The notes: generated by a model not told the origin, from the letters alone. Counted from the stretch's first letter, positions 21,028-30,985 are shown. The stretch: 64,000 nt of DNA from Paenibacillus xylanivorans (GCF_001280595.1 NZ_LITU01000053.1:413822-477821); one strand, 5' to 3'. Program-made: numbers and translations.

Positions 21028-21651
21028 ATGAATTCAGGCATTGAATGGCTGAAATGGGTTAAGAGAATTCAAGCCATTGCACAAACAGGGTTGGCTTATT
21101 CCAAAGATGTATATGATCTTGAGCGATATGAAGAATTAAGAGCGCTTAGTATCGAAATACTCGAAAATTATACTAGTGTGAGTGCAGATGAAATTAAATT
21201 ACACTTTGGAAGCGAAACGGGGTATGCTACGCCGAAAGTAGATATACGTGGTGTTGTTTTTCAGGATGATAAGATACTCTTGGTAAGAGAAAAGGCTGAC
21301 AATGCATGGGCTTTACCAGGTGGATGGGCTGACATTGGTTATTCTCCTTCAGAAGTAGTCGTAAAAGAAATAGAGGAAGAATCGGGGTACATTACCACTC
21401 CAAAACGATTACTCGCTGTACTGGATAAGAAATTTCATAATCATCCACCAGAACAATATCATGTGTATAAAGTGTTTATTCAATGTGAGATTGCAGCAGG
21501 TGAACCTAAAGGGGGCGTGGAGACCCTAGAGGTAGGCTTCTTTAATAGAGAAGAAATCCCCACACTCTCCCTGGAAAGGAATACACCTGCTCAGATCCAA
21601 ACGATGTTTCAATTTTTAGATAACCCACAGAAAACAACTATTATTGATTAA
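21028..21651 (+). CDS. NUDIX hydrolase with N-terminal helical domain
   Basis: 207 residues from ATG 21028, seven bases after GGTGGAG. Residues 1-65 form the helical NUDIX_N-type domain (WVKRIQAIAQTGLAYSKDVYDLERYEELR); the NUDIX fold follows with the box GGWADIGYSPSEVVVKEIEEESG, in which the metal-binding EIEEES glutamates are present. The early Glu of the general consensus is Tyr, as in this subgroup. It likely hydrolyses a nucleoside diphosphate derivative such as ADP-ribose; substrate not determined. Its end overlaps the end of the opposite gene by 11 bases. Confidence 0.9.
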   Translation: MNSGIEWLKWVKRIQAIAQTGLAYSKDVYDLERYEELRALSIEILENYTSVSADEIKLHFGSETGYATPKVDIRGVVFQDDKILLVREKADNAWALPGGWADIGYSPSEVVVKEIEEESGYITTPKRLLAVLDKKFHNHPPEQYHVYKVFIQCEIAAGEPKGGVETLEVGFFNREEIPTLSLERNTPAQIQTMFQFLDNPQKTTIID

Positions 21652-23356
21652 TTTTTCCCAGCGATGTGTACCATTCGTTCACCTCTTCAGTTATCTTATC
21701 GCCGCCTAGCTCGTGCCATCTAGTGACGACGAGATCGAAGCTGGACAGTGGCTCCTGCCCGTATACGATCTTGAGCATCGCGTCATGCAATAACTCGTCA
21801 AGAGCATCGCCGATTTTTTCCATCGTCGGCGTCGGCGCTCCGGTGAAGGCGTCTGTCTTGTAGACGGAGGGATTGCTTTCAACGATTTGCCAACCCTTTA
21901 GCTCCTGCGGTGTGCGCAGCAGCTTATTTTTGATATCATATGACGTCTGGTCGGATGCGCCGCTGTTGATGCGAGCAATCGATTCACTGAGCAAGTTAGG
22001 GACTGAGGGGAGCGACAGGCTCAGGAGATACTTTTGGGGGTCCGCAAATCCGCCCGGGACCTGGCTTTCCAGGAATGTCACCTTGCCGTCTTCATTACCG
22101 TAGTCGTAGCCTTCAGCGATACCCCAACGATAGGGCGAGCCAGAAGGAGGATCAACGAAGTTGTCATAAACAAAGTTCATATAGTTGAAAAAAATTTCAG
22201 GATTCACCATATCGGCGTTGATGGCAATTGCGCCATACTCCGGCGGCGTGCCGCGGGTACCGGATAAGCCGCTCGGCCCGACGGGGATTGGGTAGGCCTC
22301 GAACCGGGCGCCCGGCACGTTCGCGGTCACGTCCCCTAGCGGCCATCCTGCGGCCCACAGCGGGGCCAAAATCATGCCTGCCTTGCCGAGCTTCCATGAT
22401 TCCGTCGCTTGAACCTCATCGAGAATCTCAGCATCCTTTGGCACGTAGCCTCGCTCCATCCAGCGCTTCAATGTCGTTAGACCTTGCCGAATACTTGGCT
22501 GGACCGATCCGTATGACAGAATTCCATCATCGTCTGTGCTCCAAATGTCTGGCATCTCCCCGTAAGCACCAAACACGAAGCCCGCATCCGACATCCAGGT
22601 GAAAAACGAATTTTTGAGGCTGATGCTAAGCCCATACGTGTCGTCTTTACCATTGCCGTCCGGGTCAAGATGAACGAATGCATCCATGACGGTCTCCATC
22701 TCATCAATAGTGGAGGGGGCCGCCAAACCAAGTTTGTCGAGCCAATCCTGACGGATGTACAATACCTCATTCGAGTTCATCTTGCCATCGAGGATCGGTA
22801 TTGCCATTTTTTTGCCGTTGATTACATACCGGTCCCACGATTCGGGCGCCTGTGCCATGGCTGCCTTCCACTTGGGTGAAGCATACTGCTCGAACAGCTG
22901 TCCTACGTCGCGGAAAGCACCGGAGCGCAGCAGCGGATACATATTTTGTCCACCCTTGAATGTGACGATGTCGGGAAGTGACTGACCGGTCGCAATCAGG
23001 GTGTTCAGTTTATTGATGTAGACATCCTCATCACCAGTCGTCGTCCAGAGGTAATTCACCTTGATGCCAAGCTTGTCCTCAAACAGCCGGCTCAGTACGT
23101 TGTTTTGCAGATCTTCACCGTTTTTGAAATCGATGTCCGGATACAGATGCCCAACAGTCGTCAAGATCACAGGAGACTCATATTTTCCACCGATGAACGA
23201 AGGGGCAGGTCCTGCAGGCGTGTTCTTTTTCTCCTGAAGTTGGGAGGGTACTGTTGGATCTTCCCAAAAGATGAATGAAAAAATCATGACGACGAGGAAC
23301 AAGATGATCGCGAGGCCAAACAGTCCTGTTTGTTTCAACCATTTCAAGCTTCTCAT
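21641..23356 (-). CDS. Membrane-anchored extracellular solute-binding protein, probably sensory
   Basis: 571 residues, solute-binding protein family 1 of the LplA type (about 550 residues). The N-terminus has one strong membrane segment (GLFGLAIILFLVVMIFSFIF, residues 12-31) but no lipobox Cys, so it is anchored rather than lipidated. Binding-fold marks: GQSLPDIVTFKGG, VLYIRQDWLDKLGLAAPSTIDEM and the Ca-type loop LDPDGNGKDDTYG. Its ATG overlaps the stop of the YesM kinase gene (ATGA) and no permease follows. This suggests it serves as the ligand-sensing partner of the kinase, as in XylFII-LytS type systems, rather than as a transport component; that is inference. Confidence 0.85.
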   Translation of the reverse strand: MRSLKWLKQTGLFGLAIILFLVVMIFSFIFWEDPTVPSQLQEKKNTPAGPAPSFIGGKYESPVILTTVGHLYPDIDFKNGEDLQNNVLSRLFEDKLGIKVNYLWTTTGDEDVYINKLNTLIATGQSLPDIVTFKGGQNMYPLLRSGAFRDVGQLFEQYASPKWKAAMAQAPESWDRYVINGKKMAIPILDGKMNSNEVLYIRQDWLDKLGLAAPSTIDEMETVMDAFVHLDPDGNGKDDTYGLSISLKNSFFTWMSDAGFVFGAYGEMPDIWSTDDDGILSYGSVQPSIRQGLTTLKRWMERGYVPKDAEILDEVQATESWKLGKAGMILAPLWAAGWPLGDVTANVPGARFEAYPIPVGPSGLSGTRGTPPEYGAIAINADMVNPEIFFNYMNFVYDNFVDPPSGSPYRWGIAEGYDYGNEDGKVTFLESQVPGGFADPQKYLLSLSLPSVPNLLSESIARINSGASDQTSYDIKNKLLRTPQELKGWQIVESNPSVYKTDAFTGAPTPTMEKIGDALDELLHDAMLKIVYGQEPLSSFDLVVTRWHELGGDKITEEVNEWYTSLGKINQ

Positions 23357-25083
23357 ATCTCTGATCCCTCCTGTTCACGGACGTATTTCCAGCGCAATGT
23401 CACCTGGAGGCCGCCCAGATCTCCGTTAGCCAGCTCCATATCGGCTTCCGAGCCAAGCAATGCTCTCATCCGCTCATAAACATTGTGAAGCGCCCACGCA
23501 GTATTGGCGTCCGCGCCATAGTAGATAGCATTACGGAGCGTGTCGATTCGACCGGGCTCGACACCACAGCCGTTATCCGCCACAATCAGCTCACAGTATT
23601 CTCCGTTGGAATGACCTGTAATCCGGATGTCTCCGACCATGCGCAGCGACTCAATGCCATGTAGAATGGCATTTTCCGCGAGTGGTTGCAGCAGCAGCCG
23701 CGGTACCTGTAAATCAAGAAGCTGCTCCTCGACGTCAATGGTGAAAACAAAGCGGTCCATCTGAAGACTCTGGATCGTCAGGTATAACCGGACAAGCTCA
23801 AGCTCGTCCCGCACCGTTGTATACGTGTTCTCGAACTTGATCGTTTGCCGGAAATAACGGCTTAAACTTATGGACATGTCAATGACTGCCTGCTTCTCGT
23901 CAAGCTCGGTCATACTTTTGATAAAGGCAAGCGAGTTGTACAGGAAGTGCGGCTGGATCTGGGAGTGGAGCTGCCGCAGTTTCGCCTCCTTGGAGCGGAT
24001 CTGTTCCATGTAAACCCTTTCAATTAATTCTTTGATTTCTTTGGACATCTCGTTGAAGCGGTCAAACAAATACATGAATTCGTCATTACTCTCCTGGCGA
24101 AGTGTGATGGAATATTGGCCGGATGTGATTTTCCTGACGCCCCAGAGCAGTTTACGTATCGGAATCTGCACGTCCCGGTACAACAACAGGGCGAGCAGAA
24201 TGCTGAACAGAAGTAGGAAAACGCTAGAGAAATAGTAGAGCCGCTGATTGGCATAGATCGGATTGAGCACCTCACTGATCGGGGTATAATCCACGATGTA
24301 CCAATCTTTAAAGTTACTCAGAGCAGAGAAATTAACGAGGTATTGCTCACCGTCCAATTTAATAAGTCGGTTACCACTCATCTCTTGGCCAACCTCAAGC
24401 CGCCTTGTCAATTCATGGATGAAAGGAAGCTTCTCTGTGTCGCTTGCCAGCACATCCCCAGCCGCAGACAACAAGATTGCGCTGTTGTCGTTCGTTCCCT
24501 TGGCACGGCCCAAGTAGGCGAGTATATTTTTGGTATCGATCTTGGCCCTGACGACATAAGACACTTCCTCCGGATCAAAGCGGAAGGTGTACGGATGCGC
24601 CAAATAATATGTCAAATACGCGCCGTCGCCTGTCTGCTCATACTGCCAGAACGGGCGGAAGTGCGTCTCCAGGTACAGTTCGCTCAATTTCGAGGAAGAG
24701 GACGTCGAGGAGAAAGCTGAACTGTCCTCATCGTAGATCACCATAAATTCGGCGTTCCAGTTGTTCAGGGCGTGCAAAAGGTTCAACTTGTCCGACACCC
24801 GCAGCTTCAACTTATTCAGCTCAAAGTCTCCTTCCAGAAAGGAAGGAGTCGCAAGCAGTCGAACATCTTTGTCGAGTACGAGAAAATCGCTAAAGGACGA
24901 TACTTTGGACAGATTATTGTCGATGTCTCCGGCTAGGAAAGTGAGCTCATTCAGCTTTACGCGTTGAATTTCTTGCTTGATTAGCCGTACGCTGGAACGA
25001 TTGGTCAGGTAGTACAGAAGCAAGGTAGAGACGAGCAGTAGAAAGATGACAAGTACAATTTTTGTGAAAATGGTTAGTTTCAT
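23353..25083 (-). CDS. YesM-type sensor histidine kinase
   Basis: 576 residues. Membrane segments at about 7-27 and 278-300 flank a large extracellular sensor domain of the Cache type. HAMP follows, then the His_kinase motif HSQIQPHFLYNSLAFIKSM whose His in QPHFLYN is the phospho-acceptor, and an HATPase domain with ADNGCGVEP and a Walker-like end. Family partners are YesN-type AraC regulators; here one lies 18 bases upstream in the same operon. The gene downstream overlaps by four bases. Confidence 0.93.
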   Translation of the reverse strand: MKLTIFTKIVLVIFLLLVSTLLLYYLTNRSSVRLIKQEIQRVKLNELTFLAGDIDNNLSKVSSFSDFLVLDKDVRLLATPSFLEGDFELNKLKLRVSDKLNLLHALNNWNAEFMVIYDEDSSAFSSTSSSSKLSELYLETHFRPFWQYEQTGDGAYLTYYLAHPYTFRFDPEEVSYVVRAKIDTKNILAYLGRAKGTNDNSAILLSAAGDVLASDTEKLPFIHELTRRLEVGQEMSGNRLIKLDGEQYLVNFSALSNFKDWYIVDYTPISEVLNPIYANQRLYYFSSVFLLLFSILLALLLYRDVQIPIRKLLWGVRKITSGQYSITLRQESNDEFMYLFDRFNEMSKEIKELIERVYMEQIRSKEAKLRQLHSQIQPHFLYNSLAFIKSMTELDEKQAVIDMSISLSRYFRQTIKFENTYTTVRDELELVRLYLTIQSLQMDRFVFTIDVEEQLLDLQVPRLLLQPLAENAILHGIESLRMVGDIRITGHSNGEYCELIVADNGCGVEPGRIDTLRNAIYYGADANTAWALHNVYERMRALLGSEADMELANGDLGGLQVTLRWKYVREQEGSEI

Positions 25084-25101
25084 TAGAGTGTCCCCGTTCG
25101 G

Positions 25102-26739
25102 TCAGGAGGATTGATGACGGAAGTCTTGCGGTGTCAGTCCAAAATGCTCTTTGAACAACTTGATGAAGTACTGCGGCTTATGATAGCCAATCGCCGTCGC
25201 AACGTCGCTAACCTTGAGCTCTGGTTGCTCGATAAGTATTTCCCGCGCCCGCTGCATGCGCACTTTGTACAAATATTCGCTAATATTCTCGCTTGCCTTG
25301 CTTTTGAACAGAGCGGACAGGTAGGCGGGATGCAGGCCGACGTGATCCGCTGCCGTCTGCAGCGTGGCGTCCGCGAGATGCGCGGTGATAAACTGCTGGA
25401 CCTTACGGATAAGTGCTACTTGCTCGTTGTTCCATTCACTTTTGGTCATCTCCCGCAATTGCTCCAGCGTGAGCACTATCCAATGCTGAAGCTGGTGCAT
25501 ATGGCGGAATCGGTTGGTTTCAGTAGCCTTGTCCAGCTCCGGGGGGATGATCTCAAGCAGGCTGAGTCCGTTTTTGTGGGCAAAAAAACTGAAGGCGCCC
25601 ATCGCGTGATAATAGAGCTCAAGTAGCGTCTCACGTGAATCCATTCGCTTGTTTGTCACCTCAAGGAAAATGGCGTCCCACTTGGCAGAGATAGCCTCCC
25701 ACTGGTAAATTTCGAACAACTGAATCATCGTGGGCGACTCGTAAAGGCTATGGACGCGGTAGGGCTTTTCGGGCACTAAGGCGTCCTGCAGGCGAATTAA
25801 GAGGTCCGTCTCACCGCCAAGATGGCGAGTGAGTATAGCCAGTGAGTCCTGGTAAGTCTCACGCAGGCCGTGAGCCATTACCTGCCAGTGGCTCACGACA
25901 ATTGAGATGCTGCTTTTGAGAAAGTGTCTGACGTGTTGCTGCAGCCTGGCAGCCAAATGTTCGAGGGACCGCTGTCGATTAACCTCCGATTCCTTCTCCC
26001 GCGCTAACCACGACTCTTCCCGCACCTTGAGAACGAAGACTTCATGCTCGTACGCATCACGTCCGTGCCAGACATGGAACAATTCCGAAAATGTTTCCTC
26101 AGCGATATTTGCGACGGCCGAGGAGAGCAGGGACTGGTCCATCCAGTTCAACTCCTCAGCAGACGATTCAATGCGGAGGAGGCATATTGCAGTTTCATCG
26201 CTCGAACAGAACGGCAACCGATAATAAGCCATTTTTTCTTCGAACAGCTTGGGAGGCAGTTTCCTTCCTTGAAGCAGATCAATGAGCAGCTTTTCTCGAA
26301 ACAATGGCATATGTTCGCTGAGCATGCTCATTGCCTTCTCCTGCTTGCCCCGTTCATCCCATTCAAGACGGAGCGCTTCCGTGAGTTTGTGCAACATGTC
26401 GGCCAGCTCCCTTTGGTCGACCGGTTTGAGCAGGTAACCATCCACCTGCTGTCTGATGGCCTCCTGCGCGTAGTCCCATTCTCCGTAGCCGGATAGCAGG
26501 ATGCTTTTGAAGTGTTTATCGTATTTTTTTATATACTCAATCAGCTCCAAGCCGGAGATTCCGGGCATTCGAATATCGGTGATGATAATATCGACGGGAT
26601 AGCTCTTGCAATGTTCGAGTGCCTCTTCACCAGAGAAAGCCTTGTGAACCTTGCCTATGCCGAGTTCTTCCCACGGCATGGTGCGTTCGAGACTGTCCAC
26701 GAGATGAGCATGATCATCAACGATTAATAGCTCATACAT
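25102..26739 (-). CDS. YesN-type AraC-family response regulator
   Basis: 545 residues. Receiver domain 1-120 with DDH near the start, phospho-acceptor in IIITDIRMPG (about D55) and Lys in YLLKPVDQ. A central region of about 300 residues is variable, as in this class. The C-terminal AraC helix-turn-helix pair (about 440-545) reads LQTAADHVGLHPAYLSALFKSKASENISEYL and KVSDVATAIGYHKPQYFIKLFKEHFG (positions only for the long stretch). It should activate the adjoining glycan genes when phosphorylated by the YesM kinase. Confidence 0.93.
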   Translation of the reverse strand: MYELLIVDDHAHLVDSLERTMPWEELGIGKVHKAFSGEEALEHCKSYPVDIIITDIRMPGISGLELIEYIKKYDKHFKSILLSGYGEWDYAQEAIRQQVDGYLLKPVDQRELADMLHKLTEALRLEWDERGKQEKAMSMLSEHMPLFREKLLIDLLQGRKLPPKLFEEKMAYYRLPFCSSDETAICLLRIESSAEELNWMDQSLLSSAVANIAEETFSELFHVWHGRDAYEHEVFVLKVREESWLAREKESEVNRQRSLEHLAARLQQHVRHFLKSSISIVVSHWQVMAHGLRETYQDSLAILTRHLGGETDLLIRLQDALVPEKPYRVHSLYESPTMIQLFEIYQWEAISAKWDAIFLEVTNKRMDSRETLLELYYHAMGAFSFFAHKNGLSLLEIIPPELDKATETNRFRHMHQLQHWIVLTLEQLREMTKSEWNNEQVALIRKVQQFITAHLADATLQTAADHVGLHPAYLSALFKSKASENISEYLYKVRMQRAREILIEQPELKVSDVATAIGYHKPQYFIKLFKEHFGLTPQDFRHQSS

Positions 26740-26796
26740 GCTTAAATCCCCCAGTCAGTTTTCGGTTGTTACGGTTGGCGTATCTTCAATCTTTTT

Positions 26797-26826
26797 ATTA
26801 TCTGAGCATAACTGTTCCTTTGTCAA
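26797..26826 (-). promoter_or_regulatory. Likely promoter of the YesN/YesM/binding-protein genes
   Basis: On the minus strand TTGACA (26826-26821), 18 bases, GATAAT (26802-26797), about 58 bases before the YesN start. No terminator separates it from the GH31 gene, so readthrough may add to expression. Confidence 0.55.
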
Positions 26827-26903
26827 TTGGAAGTAGAAGAGAAGCAGCTCTCGGGGCCCCTGCGCCAATCAGGGCAAGCTTTATTTTTTATGAGATGTAC
26901 CTC

Positions 26904-28442
26904 CTATTGAATTTTGCGATACCAAGGCAGCCGCGAGAGGGGAGCATCAACTTGCAGTTCGGTTGGCCCGTTGATAATGTTCCCATCCTCGCCCTGCCAT
27001 TGGCCCTCAGGGAAAACTACGGTTCTGGACGTCAGTCCCTTGACGACGACTGGCGCAACGAGCAGATTCTGACCGAGAAGAAACTGGTCATTTACGAGCT
27101 CATAGCCGCAGTCGGGATATTCGAACTCCAGGCTGCGCAGTATCGGCAGGCCGTCTGCAGCGGCCTGGCTAGCAAGTGCGAGCAGTTCGGGGCCAAGCTC
27201 AGATCTTAGCCGTACGGCGTCAAGACACCAGGTTAGCTCCTCACCGTTCAGTACGCGCCAGGGTGCCATGGAAAACTGCATAACAGGGAACAGCGCGGCA
27301 CACTGGGTGTACCGTACGAACAACTCGCTGTCAAAGTGAAATTCCGGGGAGTTGATATCGCCGTCCATACCGCCGCCGATCATATCGGGGCAGTTAAATG
27401 CGTAGCCAAGCAGTCCCTGAACGATCGCGTTCGGAATGAGTCCGCTGAGCCCAGTGGCGTCCCACGTATGTGTCTTGTCCCGTTGGCGCTGGATAAGTCC
27501 CTTGCCACCGAGTTTCCAACACATCCGCAGCTCAACCAGCGAGTAGCCAACTCCGAGGTTGGCGTAAGCTTCGCAGTCCTCAAGCAGACGTAGGGGACGA
27601 GTCCATGCAACGGGCTGGGTCGTGTCCGCTCCGCCTGATAAGATCGGCTCACCAGCGTCAAGCTTAAAACCATCAACGCCGTAATCCGTGATCAGACGAT
27701 CCATCTGCCGCTTGAACCAGGCCGCACCTTCCTCCTTCGTATAATCCACAACTGCACTGTAACCATTCCACCAATGTCGGATTAATGGTGCGTTGTCCAC
27801 ACCTTTTAGAAGCAGATCTCCCGCCCGCAATTCCTTAAACATCGTGCAGTCCGGACTCACGTATGGGCACATCCAGAGCATCACCTTGAAGCCCATGCCG
27901 TGAAGCGTATCAATCATCTCCCGGGGATTCGGGAACCTGTGCTTGTCAAAGTCCCACATGCCATAATCCTTCATCCAGTTGTCGTCGATAATGAGGACGC
28001 CGGGCGGTAGCCCGTTCGCTAGAATCGATTCTGCATAACGGATAATTCTGTCCTGCGTGGGGTTATAGAACATCTCGACCCAGGTACAGTACTGCGGAGC
28101 TGTGAATACAAGGGCATCGGGCACCTGCTCGGAAGGCGGAAAATGTGTGCCGGCAGCATGACGGTATGCGCCCTGTAGTGTGCTAAGTTCCTCTTCCACG
28201 ACGACCTCACCAGCGATATCAAAGATGGAAAGCCCATTCTCGTCCACATGGAAAGCAAACGGCTCCTCGCTCCAAATATATCTGCCCTTATTAGAGAGTA
28301 GCAAAGGCGAGGCCTGATTGTCGTCTGTCACGCGCAAATCCCTCGTATATGCTGTCTGGCCAAACGGCATGAAGCTGCCATCGTTGATCACGCCGCCCCA
28401 CCAGTATTCACCGGGAAGACGGGTAATTGAGATATTATTCAT
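26904..28442 (-). CDS. GH31-family alpha-glycosidase
   Basis: 512 residues from ATG 28442, preceded by AAAGGAG; a longer frame to 28496 has no site. This is a compact GH31 without signal peptide, so it is cytoplasmic. Marks: LPPGVLIIDDNWMKDYG, GFKVMLWMCPYVSPD, the nucleophile D262 in GVDGFKLDAGE, and the end-of-barrel FNCPDMIGGGMDGD. The family cleaves alpha-glucosides, xylosides, galactosides or sulfoquinovosides; specificity cannot be assigned here. It presumably hydrolyses the oligosaccharide brought in by the divergent importer. Confidence 0.9.
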   Translation of the reverse strand: MNNISITRLPGEYWWGGVINDGSFMPFGQTAYTRDLRVTDDNQASPLLLSNKGRYIWSEEPFAFHVDENGLSIFDIAGEVVVEEELSTLQGAYRHAAGTHFPPSEQVPDALVFTAPQYCTWVEMFYNPTQDRIIRYAESILANGLPPGVLIIDDNWMKDYGMWDFDKHRFPNPREMIDTLHGMGFKVMLWMCPYVSPDCTMFKELRAGDLLLKGVDNAPLIRHWWNGYSAVVDYTKEEGAAWFKRQMDRLITDYGVDGFKLDAGEPILSGGADTTQPVAWTRPLRLLEDCEAYANLGVGYSLVELRMCWKLGGKGLIQRQRDKTHTWDATGLSGLIPNAIVQGLLGYAFNCPDMIGGGMDGDINSPEFHFDSELFVRYTQCAALFPVMQFSMAPWRVLNGEELTWCLDAVRLRSELGPELLALASQAAADGLPILRSLEFEYPDCGYELVNDQFLLGQNLLVAPVVVKGLTSRTVVFPEGQWQGEDGNIINGPTELQVDAPLSRLPWYRKIQ

Positions 28443-28738
28443 GGGAGAATTCTCCTTTGGAATTGCGGACAAAATCTTGTGGAATATTTGCCCCAATCGC
28501 TTGAATTTTATGCAGAGATCATCAGCCCTTGGGAAGGGGATCTTAAAAATGTGGTTTGAATCTTAAAATCTAGGCATTTAAACCGGATTTTCCCTGATTT
28601 ATGATGAGAACGTCAAGAGCTCACGACGAACGATTGGCGGAAAAAAGCGCAATTTTTCCGTCCTCCAGCTTTTAAGCATGATTGCTGAAGTAAAAGTACA
28701 ATCTTCATTTTTCAAGAAAAGTCGAGGGGAGTATTACG
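28443..28738. promoter_or_regulatory. Divergent promoter region between GH31 and importer operon
   Basis: A 296-base stretch with the RBS of each gene at its ends. An inverted repeat CGGAAAAAAGCG / CGCAATTTTTCCG-like element lies near 28636-28661. No clear consensus promoter stands out; AraC-type activators usually act at weak promoters. It is the obvious site of YesN control. Confidence 0.4.
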
Positions 28739-30028
28739 ATGAAAATAAGAAAAAAATGGGCTGCAGGGCTCGCCAGCTTACTGCTCGTCTCGTTGATGGC
28801 CGGCTGCAATAATTCTAACGACGGAGGCGGTGCTACCGACAGTGGTTCCCTGAAGAAGGTTACGATCTCTTATACGATCTGGGACAAAAACCAGCAGCCG
28901 GCAATGGAGGCGATCGCTGATGCATTCACGGAGCAGCACCCGAACATCGAGGTGAAGGTTGATGCTATTCCGTGGGGCGAATATTGGACGAAGATGTCCG
29001 CCGCAGCACCAGCAGGAATGCTGCCCGATGTATTCTGGATGCATGGTGGTCAGTTTATGAAGTACGCAGAAGGCCAGTTCCTCGAGCCGATCACGGACAA
29101 GGTGCAGGCTAACGAAATCGATCTGAACAACTACGCGTCCAACCTCGTCTCTATCTATACGCTGGACGGGAAAAACTACGGTATTCCAAAGGACTTCGAT
29201 ACCATTGGTCTCGCCTACAACAAGGAGCTGTTCGATCAGGCGAACATTGCGTACCCAGACGACACGTGGGATTATGCCAAGCTTGCTGAAGTCGCCAAAC
29301 AGCTAAGCCAGCCAGACAAGGGCATTTACGGTTTTGGAGCAAAGCTGGACACCCAAGCGGGTTACTGGAACGACATGTTAGCGAACGGTGGCTTCATTTT
29401 AAATGAAGACATGACGAAATCCGGCTACGACGAGCAGGCATCGATTGAGGCACTAAAGGCCCGTTACCAGATGATTCTTGATAAGGCTTCGCCGACGCAC
29501 CAGCAGATGACCGACACGGATTCGGTCGAAATGTTCAAGTCCGGCAAGCTCGCGATGATTTTCGACGGATCTTGGGACAACGGCAATCTGGCGAGTAGTG
29601 AGATTATCAAAGGAAAGTACGATTGGGCACCACTGCCGAAGGGTAAGGTCAAGCGCGGCAATATCATTAATGGCATCGGCAACGTCATGTCTACTAAGGG
29701 GAAGCACAAGGATGAAGCATGGCAGTTCCTGAAATTCCTCGGCTCCAAGGAGGCCGCTGAGATCACGGCCGAGATGGGTGCGGCGATTCCGGCGTTCAAT
29801 AATACGCAAGACGCATGGGTGAAGAACAATCCTGATTTGAACCTGCAGGTATTCATTGATCAGGCGGCGGACGCTACTCCGTACCCGAGTGGTTCAAAAT
29901 CATACCCAGTCTGGTTCTCGAAAGAAGCAGAAATTATGTCACAGGCATGGGGCGGCGCCATATCAATTGAAGAAGGCGCTAAGAAAGTGGCGGAAATGAT
30001 GAATCAGGCGATTGAGGACGCAAAGTAA
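28739..30028 (+). CDS. Sugar ABC transporter substrate-binding lipoprotein
   Basis: 429 residues. Lipobox SLMAGC (Cys near residue 23) followed by the flexible NNSNDGGGATDSG linker. Family 1 (CUT1) solute-binding protein: VTISYTIWDKNQQPAMEAIADAF, LPDVFWMHGGQFMKYAEGQFLEPI and the late GSKEAAEITAEMGAAIPAF. It captures an oligosaccharide outside the cell for the two permeases encoded after it. GAGGGG lies nine bases before ATG. A stable hairpin follows the gene. Confidence 0.93.
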   Translation: MKIRKKWAAGLASLLLVSLMAGCNNSNDGGGATDSGSLKKVTISYTIWDKNQQPAMEAIADAFTEQHPNIEVKVDAIPWGEYWTKMSAAAPAGMLPDVFWMHGGQFMKYAEGQFLEPITDKVQANEIDLNNYASNLVSIYTLDGKNYGIPKDFDTIGLAYNKELFDQANIAYPDDTWDYAKLAEVAKQLSQPDKGIYGFGAKLDTQAGYWNDMLANGGFILNEDMTKSGYDEQASIEALKARYQMILDKASPTHQQMTDTDSVEMFKSGKLAMIFDGSWDNGNLASSEIIKGKYDWAPLPKGKVKRGNIINGIGNVMSTKGKHKDEAWQFLKFLGSKEAAEITAEMGAAIPAFNNTQDAWVKNNPDLNLQVFIDQAADATPYPSGSKSYPVWFSKEAEIMSQAWGGAISIEEGAKKVAEMMNQAIEDAK

Positions 30029-30056
30029 GCTCCCTAAGCCAGGCAAAATTGTCGAT

Positions 30057-30079
30057 GGTATTCCGGTTAACGGAATACC
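30057..30079 (+). other. Intercistronic hairpin after the binding-protein gene
   Basis: GGTATTCCG / CGGAATACC, perfect nine-base arms with a five-base loop and no U-run. Such hairpins after a binding-protein gene protect its mRNA and give it higher expression than the permeases. A similar element follows the second importer's binding-protein gene at 40436. Confidence 0.65.
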
Positions 30080-30103
30080 TATGGCACAAATGAGGTGAAG
30101 GCA

Positions 30104-30973
30104 ATGCATTCGAAAAGCAGATATATATGGGCTTATATGATGATCGCTCCGACGTTGATCGGAACGCTCGTTTTTTGGAGTTGGCCAGCCGTCTATTCCA
30201 TCTATCTGAGCTTCCTGAAGTCCGAAAACTTCGGTCTTGTCAACCATTGGGTCGGTTGGGCCAACTACGAGAGATTATTTATGGACGAGGAGTTCTGGCA
30301 AAATCTGCGCAATACGATACTTTATGTCGTACTGTTCGTGCCTACGACGATTATACTTTCCACGTTTTTTGCCGTACTGCTGAACGCGAAGATTAAGGGA
30401 CAGTCCGTCTATCGGGTCATTTATTTTCTACCACAGGTTACGATGGCAGCCGCAGCTGCTATGGTGTGGGTCATTATTTTTGCGCAGGATTACGGACTAC
30501 TAAACTCCGTTCTCGGCACTCACATCGCGTGGATCTCTGACAAGCGGTTTGCCATGTATGCTCTTGTCATGGTCGGTGTTTGGGGCGCGATCGGCTTTAA
30601 CATGCTGCTGATTCTGGCCGGGCTTCAAGGAATTCCACGCATTCTGTATGAGGCTGCTGAGATTGATGGCGCTGTTGGCTTTCGCAAGTTTCGTTCCATT
30701 ACGCTCCCGCTATTAACACCGACATTATTTTTTACGTCGATCGTACTCGTGATCGGTGCTACACAAATTTTTGACAGTATCTATCTGATTATCGGTAAAA
30801 CGAACGTTGCGCTACCCGCGGTGCGTTCTCTCGTATACGCTTATTACCAAAATTCGTTTATCTACTACGATCAGAACTACGGAGCTGCCATCGTCAACAT
30901 CTTACTAGTGATCAACCTGGTTTTGACGGGTATCCAGTTCATGCTGCAAAAAAAATGGGTGATTTACGATTGA
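30104..30973 (+). CDS. Sugar ABC transporter permease (LacF/MalF-like)
   Basis: 289 residues from ATG 30104, nine bases after GAGG; the GTG at 30095 overlaps that site. Six membrane segments and the permease EAA-type loop EAAEIDGAVGFRKFRSITLPLLTP. N-terminal YIWAYMMIAPTLIGTLVFWSWPA is typical of CUT1 family permeases. Works with the next gene as a heterodimer. Confidence 0.93.
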   Translation: MHSKSRYIWAYMMIAPTLIGTLVFWSWPAVYSIYLSFLKSENFGLVNHWVGWANYERLFMDEEFWQNLRNTILYVVLFVPTTIILSTFFAVLLNAKIKGQSVYRVIYFLPQVTMAAAAAMVWVIIFAQDYGLLNSVLGTHIAWISDKRFAMYALVMVGVWGAIGFNMLLILAGLQGIPRILYEAAEIDGAVGFRKFRSITLPLLTPTLFFTSIVLVIGATQIFDSIYLIIGKTNVALPAVRSLVYAYYQNSFIYYDQNYGAAIVNILLVINLVLTGIQFMLQKKWVIYD

Positions 30974-30985
30974 GGAGGTACGAAA

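Noticed and set aside
22228..22602. Plus-strand frame of 124 codons antisense to the solute-binding protein gene
   Set aside because: No RBS, low-complexity Arg/Pro-rich translation; explained as a shadow of the GC-rich codons of the true minus-strand gene.
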